This document shows, in pieces, positions 47,974 through 58,981 of a DNA stretch of 64,000 bases. The stretch covers positions 186,001 through 250,000 of the forward strand of contig JAQOTN010000042.1 in assembly GCA_028554745.1 (NCBI GenBank), in the 5' to 3' direction. Position 1 is the stretch's first letter; each line of letters opens with the position of its first letter. This DNA is from Blastocrithidia nonstop. Lineage: Eukaryota; Euglenozoa; Kinetoplastea; Trypanosomatida; Trypanosomatidae. A model generated the notes under the pieces. That model ran no database searches. It was not told the DNA's origin and worked only from the letters and a program-made list of their open reading frames with translations. Made by a program: the position numbers and the translations under genes.

Positions 47974-49067
47974 TTACAATTTAGCCTTGCTCAGGGCCTT
48001 CAACGAGGGCAGACCTTCATCACCTAGTGGGTTGGCGTTGAGAGTCTTGAGGGATTCAAGAGCACTCTTCTTCTCGTACAGCACATGGTACACCTCATCA
48101 CAGATAGGCATGCGAACACCAGCCTTCTTGGCAATTCGGTACAGTGGCTCAGATGTAGCCACACCTTCAGAGACAGCCTTGGCGGTACGCATAATCTCCT
48201 CCAGTGTCATCCCCTGACCAAGTTTCTTACCAGTGGAGAAGTTACGTGACATCTCAGATGATGCGGTCAGCAAAAGATCACCCAAACCAGCAAGACCAAA
48301 GACAGCCTCGCCATTTCCACCAAGGGCCAGAGTCAGGTCACGAATCTCAAGTAAACCACGTGTAATGAGAGCAGCACGGGCATCCTTGCCTAGACCAAGT
48401 CCATCTACCACACCAGAGGCAATGGCCAACACATTCTTTACCGCACTGCACACCTCACAACCAAGAACATCAGTCGTAGCCCACACACGGAATGACTTAT
48501 CAGGAGTAGTAAAGATGCGTTGCAACTTGCGGGCTTCCTCAATGGTGGGGGAGGCAACACAGACATGGGTTAGCATACCTGTAGCGACTTCAATTGCAAA
48601 GCTGGGGCCAACAAGAACAGAGATGTGAGTGTTAGGGAAGTATTCTTGAATGATCTGAACAGGGAACTTCAGAGTAGAGCGCTCAATACCTTTGAATGCT
48701 ACCAACACAGGTACATTCTTCGATTCTACGTGTTTGCGTAGACCAGCACCATACTTATCCATGAATCCACGCACAAACTGTGTAGGGATGACAAAGATGA
48801 CAACTTCGGAGTCTTTGTATGCGGCTTCGGCATCGGCGGTGTAGGTGATGTTGCTGGCAAGTTTAATAATCTTTCAGCTCCTTTCAAGAAAAGAACATTT
48901 TCACGCTTCTCGTTGATCATATCAGCCTCTTTCTGGTTCATGTGCCAAACATTCACCTGTTTACACTTCTTCGCCAACACACAAGCACAGGCAGTACCGA
49001 AGGCACCTGAGCCCAACACACAAGCACGGTTGAGGTAGGTCAGTTCAGAATTCTTGTTTTGAGCCAT
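47974..49067 (-). pseudogene. Glycosomal NAD-dependent glycerol-3-phosphate dehydrogenase, copy with 11-base insertion
   Basis: The enzyme interconverts dihydroxyacetone phosphate and glycerol 3-phosphate with NADH in the glycosome and keeps its redox balance. The N-terminus has [12 protein letters not shown] (dinucleotide site); further on there are [41 protein letters not shown] and a C-terminal AKL, a type 1 peroxisomal signal. Comparison with the other copies gives a consensus of 1,083 bases, 360 residues. This copy is 11 bases longer: an insertion at 48866-48876, about 65 codons from the start, shifts the frame. Everything else matches the consensus. No internal TAA, TAG or TGA codons occur in the consensus frame. 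Either a recently damaged copy or an assembly error. Confidence 0.85.
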
Positions 49068-51236
49068 TGTTATTCTTATGGTGAAATTGATTATTTAGTA
49101 GTTTAAATTAATTGTTAAAGATTTGAAAGTTTGTAATTGTTATTAGGAATAGTTATAGTTATAGATAACTGGGTATGTATATACTGTGAGTATGCAAAAT
49201 CTGTAAATAGAAATATATTGTGATGATAGATTGTTTGTGGCAATAAAAATAAAAAATTTGTAATAAATAAATAAAATGTTATGTAAAAGATAAATTAGTA
49301 AAAGGTGAGTAATTAGAAGAGTGGAAAAGTTGGAGAAGTAATATCAACGATTGTTTAAATAGAGATATAATTTGCTTCATATTACATCTACTTATTTCAA
49401 TATATTTATAAGTATCTCTTTGTAAAGAGTTGATGAAATCCTTTTGAATAACGATTTATAAATTCTAATTGAAAGATTATTCATAAGCTATTATCATTAA
49501 AATGTTTGCCATTTTACTTCATTTACAAATTTAAGAAAATAAATTTAATTGAAAGGAAAAATGTTAAAAGATAAATAAACAGATGTGTCATTACACAATG
49601 CTATTATAGTTTCAATAAAGTACACTGACATCTTTCAAACTTGCATATATATGCCACATTTCAATTTAACCTACATCTACAGTTATATCGAATGATTGAT
49701 TACAATGTCACACATCTCATCTACGTAATCACAAACATTATATTTCTGTGACTTGTACAGTCGTATGTACTAAATTAGAAAACAAAATAAAATTTAATCT
49801 GACAACTTTGACTAATAGATTTTCATTTGCCTTTTCTGCAATAATAAGAACTACACTAAATTTGACTCTCGTTGATACAGCGACAAATTTATTTATTATA
49901 ATTCATTCACACCTTTTTGAATGTGTGTTAATTAGAATTAAATAATAAATTTGATACAAAATATAGCACAAACTGAACAAACCGTCATAAATAAACAACG
50001 TAAAATTTTTAAAGATCGTTTTTCTTGTAATGAAGATAATCAGTTTTTCTTTTATGAATAAAATATGTCTGTTATCCGTAATGAATTGTATAAAAGATAA
50101 TATTTTATAGTATCGCTTACAGTGTTGCAAAATGCAAAAACAAATTAAACAAAACAAAACAAATGAAAATTGAAATAAGTGTAAATAATAAGTGAAGATA
50201 ATTACTGATTTTTGATATATTAAACTAGCAAAATAAACTGAATGAAAGTTATATAGTTATTTAACTCTTTCCTTGAAGAAATTTTGTATTTGTGCATATT
50301 ATATTTGCCTATCATAGAAACATCTCACGTACTTTGAAATCTGTGTTTTGCAAAACTACACAAAACTTATGCATTTTCAATTTAAGTTTACCAAATAGGT
50401 AATCTGAAATAAAATGTCATAAAATCATAAACAATTGTTTTTCTTGTACAGTAAAAAAAATGACTAACAAACCGAAGAAATTAATCATTTCAAATTGGTT
50501 ATTGAAAACAAAATAATCATACTGAACAATATTTGTCATTGTATTACTTTTACTTAAACAAGTAATGATAATTGTAATTGTAATGTATGCAATGACATTA
50601 TGCTGCTGAGTTGTGAAGTGTGTAAATAAAATATTATAAAACAGAACAGTGTGCAACACATGACATACAACGCATAATGCATAAACGTATTTTCATAAAT
50701 AAATTTGCACTGTCTTGATGTAGCCTTGATTTGAATACCTGCAAACATGCCTATCAAAGTAAAACAGGAAAGAACATATGAAATTTTATGATGATCTTCT
50801 CGACAATATTATATCTCATGTTATTGCTTGTAAATTCTTTGTTATTACTGCTCAGTAATGAGATAGTGCAAATCCACATGTTACCTACAAAACAAAATAT
50901 ATTAATGTGTTAATCTAGTATCATGCACTCAACTACTAACCTTTACAAAAAACTTTACACTATTCAGTCCAGTAACATTTCAATACACATCACACTTAAC
51001 ACATTATGCATACATACCACACCAAACGCAACATCAAGCTATCATTACTTACAAACAAAAACATACAAATACGAAATAAACGTGTTAATGGAAGAAAAGA
51101 TTAAATTATATTTGTAGCATTCTGCGTATGTTTATAGAGTTTGATTATTTTAAGAACTGTAAAACAAAATATGTATAAATTTTATAATAAATAATTATTG
51201 TTAATTTAGTGTTTAACTTTATTCACTTACAGCTCC
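49068..51236. repeat. Array spacer B
   Basis: About 2.2 kb; the fullest of the spacers. It holds the 5' flank of one G3PDH copy at its left end and the 3' flank of the next at its right end. No gene recognised. On the minus strand CCATAAG lies about eight bases before each G3PDH start and is a candidate splice acceptor. Confidence 0.7.
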
Positions 51237-52317
51237 TTACAATTTAGCCTTGCTCAGGGCCTTCAACGAGGGCAGACCTTCATCACCTAGTGGGTTGGCG
51301 TTGAGAGTCTTGAGGGATTCAAGAGCACTCTTCTTCTCGTACAGCACATGGTACACCTCATCACAGATAGGCATGCGAACACCAGCCTTCTTGGCAATTC
51401 GGTACAGTGGCTCAGATGTAGCCACACCTTCAGAGACAGCCTTGGCGGTACGCATAATCTCCTCCAGTGTCATCCCCTGACCAAGTTTCTTACCAGTGGA
51501 GAAGTTACGTGACATCTCAGATGATGCGGTCAGCAAAAGATCACCCAAACCAGCAAGACCAAAGACAGCCTCGCCATTTCCACCAAGGGCCAGAGTCAGG
51601 TCACGAATCTCAAGTAAACCACGTGTAATGAGAGCAGCACGGGCATCCTTGCCTAGACCAAGTCCATCTACCACACCAGAGGCAATGGCCAACACATTCT
51701 TTACCGCACTGCACACCTCACAACCAAGAACATCAGTCGTAGCCCACACACGGAATGACTTATCAGGAGTAGTAAAGATGCGTTGCAACTTGCGGGCTTC
51801 CTCAATGTGGGGGAGGCAACACAGACATGGGTTAGCATACCTGTAGCGACTTCAATTGCAAAGCTGGGGCACAACAAGAACAGAGATGTGAGTGTTAGGG
51901 AAGTATTCTTGAATGATCTGAACAGGGAACTTCAGAGTAGAGCGCTCAATACCTTTGAATGCTACCAACACAGGTACATTCTTCGATTCTACGTGTTTGC
52001 GTAGACCAGCACCATACTTATCCATGAATCCACGCACAAACTGTGTAGGGATGACAAAGATGACAACTTCGGAGTCTTTGTATGCGGCTTCGGCATCGGC
52101 GGTGTAGGTGATGTTGCTGGCAAGTTTAGCTCCTTTCAAGAAAAGAACATTTTCACGCTTCTCGTTGATCATATCAGCCTCTTTCTGGTTCATGTGCCAA
52201 ACATTCACCTGTTTACACTTCTTCGCCAACACACAAGCACAGGCAGTACCGAAGGCACCTGAGCCCAACACACAAGCACGGTTGAGGTAGGTCAGTTCAG
52301 AATTCTTTTTGAGCCAT
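51237..52317 (-). pseudogene. Glycosomal G3PDH copy with three small indels
   Basis: Same gene as its neighbours, ending in the AKL glycosomal signal. Compared with the 1,083-base consensus it lacks two bases right after the start codon region (near 52306), lacks one base near 51807 in a G-run, and has one extra base near 51871. The net length is 1,081. The first change shifts the frame at codon 4. The two single-base changes sit at homopolymers, where sequencing errors are common. The domains (GxGxxG region, substrate-binding KN, C-terminal helical domain) are otherwise identical to the other copies. Confidence 0.85.
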
Positions 52318-54515
52318 TGTTATTCTTATGGTGAAATTGATTATTTAGTAGTTTAAATTAATTGTTAATAAGATTTGAAAGTTTGTAATTGTTATTAGGA
52401 ATAGTTATAGTTATAGATAACTGGAATGTATATACTGTGAGTATGCAAAATCTGTAAATAGAAATATATTGTGATGATAGATTGTTTGTGGCAATAAAAA
52501 TAAAAAATTTGTAATAAATAAATAAAATGTTATGTAAAAGATAAATTAGTAAAAGGTGAGTAATTAGAAGAGTGGAAAAGTTGGGGAAGTAATATCAACG
52601 ATTGTTTAAATAGAGATATAATTTGCTTCATATTACATCTACTTATTTCAATATATTTATAAGTATCTCTTTGTAAAGAGTTGATGAAATCCTTTTGAAT
52701 AACGATTTATAAATTCTAATTGAAAGATTATTCATAAGCTATTATCATTAAAATGTTTGCCATTTTACTTCATTTACAAATTTAAGAAAATAAATTTAAT
52801 TGAAAGGAAAAATGTTAAAAGATAAATAAACAGATGTGTCATTACACAATGCTATTATAGTTTCAATAAATACTTATGAATAATTATCTATAAAGTACAC
52901 TGACATCTTTCAAACTTGCATATATATGCCACATTTCAATTTAACCTACATCTACAGTTATATCATACGATTGATTACAATGTCACACATCTCATCTACG
53001 TAATCACAAACATTATATTTCTGTGACTTGTACAGTCGTATGTACTAAATTAGAAAACAAATAAAATTTAATCTGACAACTTTGACTAATAGATTTTCAT
53101 TTGCCTTTTCTGCAATAATAAGAACTACACTAAATTTGACTCTCGTTGATACAGCGACAAATTTATTTATTATAATTCATTCACACCTTTTTGAATGTGT
53201 GTTAATTAGAATTAAATAATAAATTTGATACAAAATATAGCACAAACTGAACAAACCGTCATAAATAAACAACGTAAAATTTTTAAAGATCGTTTTTCTT
53301 GTAATGAAGATAATCAGTTTTTCTTTTATGAATAAAATATGTCTGTTATCCGTAATGAATTGTATAAAAGATAATATTTTATAGTATCGCTTACAGTGTT
53401 GCAAAATGCAAAAACAAATTAAACAAAACAAAACAAATGAAAATTGAAATAAGTGTAAATAATAAGTGAAGATAATTACTGATTTTTGATATATTAAACT
53501 AGCAAAATAAACTGAATGAAAGTTATATAGTTATTTAACTCTTTCCTTGAAGAAATTTTGTATTTGTGCATATTATATTTGCCTATCATAGAAACATCTC
53601 ACGTACTTTGAAATCTGTGTTTTGCAAAACTACACAAAACTTATGCATTTTCAATTTAAGTTTACCAAATAGGTAATCTGAAATAAAATGTCATAAAATC
53701 ATAAACAATTGTTTTTCTTGTACAGTAAAAAAAATGACTAACAAACCGAAGAAATTAATCATTTCAAATTGGTTATTGAAAACAAAATAATCATACTGAA
53801 CAATATTTGTCATTGTATTACTTTTACTTAAACAAGTAAAGATAATTGTAATTGTAATGTATGCAATGACATTATGCTGCTGAGTTGTGAATTTTAGTGT
53901 GTAAATAAAATATTATAAAACAGAACAGTGTGCAACACATGACATACAACGCATAATGCATAAACGTATTTGCATAAATAAATTTGCACTGTCTTGATGT
54001 AGCCTTGATTTGAATACCTGCAAACATGCCTATCAAAGTAAAACAGGAAAGAACATATGAAATTTTATGATGATCTTCTCGAAAATATTATATCTCATGT
54101 TATTGCTTGTAAATTCTTTGTTATTACTGCTCAGTAATGAGATAGTGCAAATCCACATGTTACCTACAAAACAAAATATATTAATGTGTTAATCTAGTAT
54201 CATGCACTCAACTACTAACCTTTACAAAAAACTTTACACTATTCAGTCCAGTAACATTTCAATACACATCACACTTAACACATTATGCATACATACCACA
54301 CCAAACGCAACATCAAGCTATCATTACTTACAAACAAAAACATACAAATACGAAATAAACGTGTTAATGGAAGAAAAGATTAAATTATATTTGTAGCATT
54401 CTGCGTATGTTTATAGAGTTTGATTATTTTAAGAACTGTAAAACAAAATATGTATAAATTTTATAATAAATAATAATTGTTAATTTAGTGTTTAACTTTA
54501 TTCACTTACAGCTCC
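52318..54515. repeat. Array spacer C
   Basis: About 2.2 kb, nearly identical to spacer B, with an extra segment of about 25 bases near 52869-52893 (ACTTATGAATAATTATCTAT region). No gene recognised. Confidence 0.7.
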
Positions 54516-55614
54516 TTACAATTTAGCCTTGCTCAGGGCCTTCAACGAGGGCAGACCTTCATCACCTAGTGGGTTGGCGTTGAGAGTCTTGAGGGATTCA
54601 AGAGCACTCTTCTTCTCGTACAGCACATGGTACACCTCATCACAGATAGGCATGCGAACACCAGCCTTCTTGGCAATTCGGTACAGTGGCTCAGATGTAG
54701 CCACACCTTCAGAGACAGCCTTGGCGGTACGCATAATCTCCTCCAGTGTCATCCCCTGACCAAGTTTCTTACCAGTGGAGAAGTTACGTGACATCTCAGA
54801 TGATGCGGTCAGCAAAAGATCACCCAAACCAGCAAGACCAAAGACAGCCTCGCCATTTCCACCAAGGGCCAGAGTCAGGTCACGAATCTCAAGTCGTGGA
54901 TGTGCTGCAAACCACGTGTAATGAGAGCAGCACGGGCATCCTTGCCTAGACCAAGTCCATCTACCACACCAGAGGCAATGGCCAACACATTCTTTACCGC
55001 ACTGCACACCTCACAACCAAGAACATCAGTCGTAGCCCACACACGGAATGACTTATCAGGAGTAGTAAAGATGCGTTGCAACTTGCGGGCTTCCTCAATG
55101 GTGGGGGAGGCAACACAGACATGGGTTAGCATACCTGTAGCGACTTCAATTGCAAAGCTGGGGCCAACAAGAACAGAGAGATGTGAGTGTTAGGGAAGTA
55201 TTCTTGAATGATCTGAACAGGGAACTTCAGAGTAGAGCGCTCAATACCTTTGAATGCTACCAACACAGGTACATTCTTCGATTCTACGTGTTTGCGTAGA
55301 CCAGCACCATACTTATCCATAAATCCACGCACAAACTGTGTAGGGATGACAAAGATGACAACTTCGGAGTCTTTGTATGCGGCTTCGGCATCGGCGGTGT
55401 AGGTGATGTTGCTGGCAAGTTTAGCTCCTTTCAAGAAAAGAACATTTTCACGCTTCTCGTTGATCATATCAGCCTCTTTCTGGTTCATGTGCCAAACATT
55501 CACCTGTTTACACTTCTTCGCCAACACACAAGCACAGGCAGTACCGAAGGCACCTGAGCCCAACACACAAGCACGGTTGAGGTAGGTCAGTTCAGAATTC
55601 TTGTTTTGAGCCAT
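54516..55614 (-). pseudogene. Glycosomal G3PDH copy with 14-base and 2-base insertions
   Basis: Same gene and AKL end as the other copies. A 14-base insertion at 54895-54908 interrupts the segment [10 protein letters not shown], and a 2-base GA duplication lies near 55175-55180 after the NTHIS segment. Both shift the frame. Without them the length equals the 1,083-base consensus. The 14-base insertion (CGTGGATGTGCTGC) is not a simple duplication of adjacent sequence and is too long for a typical base-calling slip. Confidence 0.85.
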
Positions 55615-57305
55615 CGTTATTCTTATGGTGAAATTGATTATTTAGTAGTTTAAATTAATTGTTAAAGATTTGAAAGTTTGTAATTGTTATTAGGAATAGT
55701 TATAGTTATAGATAACTGGGTATGTATATACTGTGAGTATGCAAAATCTGTAAATAGAAATATATTGTGATGATAGATTGTTTGTGGCAATAAAAATAAA
55801 AAATTTGTAATAAATAAATAAAATGTTATGTAAAAGATAAATTAGTAAAAGGTGAGTAATTAGAAGAGTGGAAAAGTTGGAGAAGTAATATCAACGATTG
55901 TTTAAATACTTGTACAGTCGTATGTACTAAATTAGAAAACAAAATAAAATTTAATCTGACAACTTTGACTAATAGATTTTCATTTGCCTTTTCTGCAATA
56001 ATAAGAACTACACTAAATTTGACTCTCGTTGATACAGCGACAAATTTATTTATTATAATTCATTCACACCTTTTTGAATGTGTGTTAATTAGAATTAAAT
56101 AATAAATTTGATACAAAATATAGCACAAACTGAACAAACCGTCATAAATAAACAACGTAAAATTTTTAAAGATCTTTTTTCTTGTAATGAAGATAATCAG
56201 TTTTTCTTTTATGAATAAAATATGTCTGTTATCCGTAATGAATTGTATAAAAGATAATATTTTATAGTATCGCTTACAGTGTTGCAAAATGCAAAAACAA
56301 ATTAAACAAAACAAAACAAATGAAAATTGAAATAAGTGTAAATAATAAGTGAAGATAATTACTGATTTTTGATATATTAAACTAGCAAAATAAACTGAAT
56401 GAAAGTTATATAGTTATTTAACTCTTTCCTTGAAGAAATTTTGTATTTGTGCATATTATATTTGCCTATCATAGAAACATCTCACGTACTTTGAAATCTG
56501 TGTTTTGCAAATTTGTACAGTAAAAAAAATGACTAACAAACCGAAGAAATTAATCATTTCAAATTGGTTATTGAAAACAAAATAATCATACTGAACAATA
56601 TTTGTCATTGTATTACTTTTACTTAAACAAGTAAAGATAATTGTAATTGTAATGTATGCAATGACATTATGCTGCTGAGTTGTGAAGTGTGTAAATAAAA
56701 TATTATAAAACAGAACAGTGTGCAACACATGACATACAACGCATAATGCATAAACGTATTTGCATAAATAAATTTGCACTGTCTTGATGTAGCCTTGATT
56801 TGAATACCTGCAAACATGCCTATCAAAGTAAAACAGGAAAGAACATATGAAATTTTATGATGATCTTCTCGAAAATATTATATCTCATGTTATTGCTTGT
56901 AAATTCTTTGTTATTACTGCTCAGTAATGAGATAGTGCAAATCCACATGTTACCTACAAAACTAAATATATTAATGTGTTAATCTAGTATCATACATGCA
57001 ACTACTAACCTTTACAAAAAACTTTACACTATTCAGTCCAGTAACATTTCAATACACATCACACTTAACACATTATGCATACATACCACACCAAACGCAA
57101 CATCAAGCTATCATTACTTACAAACAAAAACATACAAATACGAAATAAACGTGTTAATGGAAGAAAAGATTAAATTATATTTGTAGCATTCTGCGTATGT
57201 TTATAGAGTTTGATTATTTTAAGAACTGTAAAACAAAATATGTATAAATTTTATAATAAATAATAATTGTTAATTTAGTGTTTAACTTTATTCACTTACA
57301 GCTCC
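55615..57305. repeat. Array spacer D (shortened)
   Basis: About 1.7 kb. Compared with spacer C it lacks one block of roughly 420 bases (joined at about 55907) and another of roughly 90 bases (joined at about 56513). Both joins occur at short shared words (TTTAAA/CTTGTACAG and TTTG/TTGTACAG). No gene recognised. Confidence 0.7.
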
Positions 57306-58393
57306 TTACAATTTAGCCTTGCTCAGGGCCTTCAACGAGGGCAGACCTTCATCACCTAGTGGGTTGGCGTTGAGAGTCTTGAGGGATTCAAGAGCACTCT
57401 TCTTCTCGTACAGCACATGGTACGAGTCACCTCATCACAGATAGGCATGCGAACACCAGCCTTCTTGGCAATTCGGTACAGTGGCTCAGATGTAGCCACA
57501 CCTTCAGAGACAGCCTTGGCGGTACGCATAATCTCCTCCAGTGTCATCCCCTGACCAAGTTTCTTACCAGTGGAGAAGTTACGTGACATCTCAGATGATG
57601 CGGTCAGCAAAAGATCACCCAAACCAGCAAGACCAAAGACAGCCTCGCCATTTCCACCAAGGGCCAGAGTCAGGTCACGAATCTCAAGTAAACCACGTGT
57701 AATGAGAGCAGCACGGGCATCCTTGCCTAGACCAAGTCCATCTACCACACCAGAGGCAATGGCCAACACATTCTTTACCGCACTGCACACCTCACAACCA
57801 AGAACATCAGTCGTAGCCCACACACGGAATGACTTATCAGGAGTAGTAAAGATGCGTTGCAACTTGCGGGCTTCCTCAATGGTGGGGGAGGCAACACAGA
57901 CATGGGTCAGCATACCTGTAGCGACTTCAATTGCAAAGCTGGGGCCAACAAGAACAGAGATGTGAGTGTTAGGGAAGTATTCTTGAATGATCTGAACAGG
58001 GAATTTCAGAGTAGAGCGCTCAATACCTTTGAATGCTACCAACACAGGTACATTCTTCGATTCTACGTGTTTGCGTAGACCAGCACCATACTTATCCATG
58101 AATCCACGCACAAACTGTGTAGGGATGACAAAGATGACAACTTCGGAGTCTTTGTATGCGGCTTCGGCATCGGCGGTGTAGGTGATGTTGCTGGCAAGTT
58201 TAGCTCCTTTCAAGAAAAGAACATTTTCACGCTTCTCGTTGATCATATCAGCCTCTTTCTGGTTCATGTGCCAAACATTCACCTGTTTACACTTCTTCGC
58301 CAACACACAAGCACAGGCAGTACCGAAGGCACCTGAGCCCAACACACAAGCACGGTTGAGGTAGGTCAGTTCAGAATTCTTGTTTTGAGCCAT
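57306..58393 (-). CDS. Glycosomal NAD-dependent glycerol-3-phosphate dehydrogenase, most complete copy
   Basis: First copy in transcription order. The frame is intact for about 320 residues: dinucleotide motif GSGAFG (residues 19-24), [17 protein letters not shown], the catalytic-lysine region [23 protein letters not shown] and [15 protein letters not shown] 5-base insertion at 57424-57428 then shifts the frame about 38 codons before the consensus end, which would remove the C-terminal AKL glycosome signal. The consensus length of 360 residues agrees with trypanosomatid G3PDH (about 350-370). The frame uses TGG for Trp and GAG/GAA for Glu throughout and contains none of the reassigned codons, unlike neighbouring genes. 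Its 5' flank differs most from the other copies. Confidence 0.88.
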
Positions 58394-58981
58394 TGTTATT
58401 CTTATGGTGAAATTGATTATTTAGTAGTTTAAATTAATTGTTAAAGATTTGAGAGTTTGTTATTGTTACTAAGGATAGTTATAGTTATAGATAACTGGAT
58501 ATGTATATACTGTGAGTATGCAAAATCTGTTTACAGAAATATGTTAAAGATGAAAAAATAGAAAATAATAATGTGAATATAATTTCACCTTGTATACATA
58601 TAAAGGTGTATTATGTTTTAGGATAGTGTTATCATTATTATTTGCATCTTCTTCACTTATATTAATTTAATATAAGTGATACTTTTGTGTTTCTTTTATC
58701 ATATATTTATTGTAACATCGGTGTTCTGTTATTACTTTCATAACAGATTTTAGCTAGTTAATTTGCTGGAATACATAAAATTAAAAATTATATAAACTTA
58801 TCTAGAATTAACACATCTATGCGAAACTCACGTTGACAGAAAATACAATTTAAATAAAATAACAAAATGTGTGAGGAATAACAATATTATTTCGCTTTTC
58901 ACAGATAAACTAAAATATTATTTTTTTTTAAATTAATTAAAATTTAGTTTTTGTAAACAATGTAGATTAATATTATTTTAA
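58394..58981. other. Intergenic region at the right end of the array
   Basis: The first 150 bases are the diverged 5' flank of the outermost G3PDH copy. The remainder is unique AT-rich DNA containing a perfect inverted repeat at 58653-58679 and, next to the large surface-protein gene, several in-frame TAA codons beyond its stop. No gene seen. Confidence 0.5.
58653..58679. repeat. Perfect 13-bp inverted repeat
   Basis: TCACTTATATTAA and TTAATATAAGTGA flank a single T. In RNA it would form a hairpin with an impractically tight loop, so a palindrome acting at DNA level or chance in AT-rich DNA are both possible. It lies between two minus-strand genes. Confidence 0.6.

Larger units (their letters stand above)
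45727..58545 (-). repeat. Tandem G3PDH gene array (4 copies plus chimeric stub)
   Basis: Direct repeat units with gene starts at 45945, 49067, 52317, 55614 and 58393, giving spacings of 3122, 3250, 3297 and 2779 bases. Units are nearly identical in genes and spacers. They differ by block deletions in the spacers and by small indels in the genes. On the right, about 150 bases of spacer-like sequence upstream of the last copy (58394 to about 58545) match the other 5' flanks with more substitutions, then similarity stops. This marks that copy as the outermost and probably oldest unit. Such arrays are common for highly expressed glycosomal enzymes in trypanosomatids. Confidence 0.92.

Noticed and set aside
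47987-48628. Plus-strand frames across the G3PDH copies
   Set aside because: They are antisense shadows of G3PDH, repeated with each copy.
45946-58545. A retroelement or DNA transposon array
   Set aside because: The repeat units contain a host metabolic gene and spacer only; no reverse transcriptase, transposase, terminal repeats or target-site duplications were seen.
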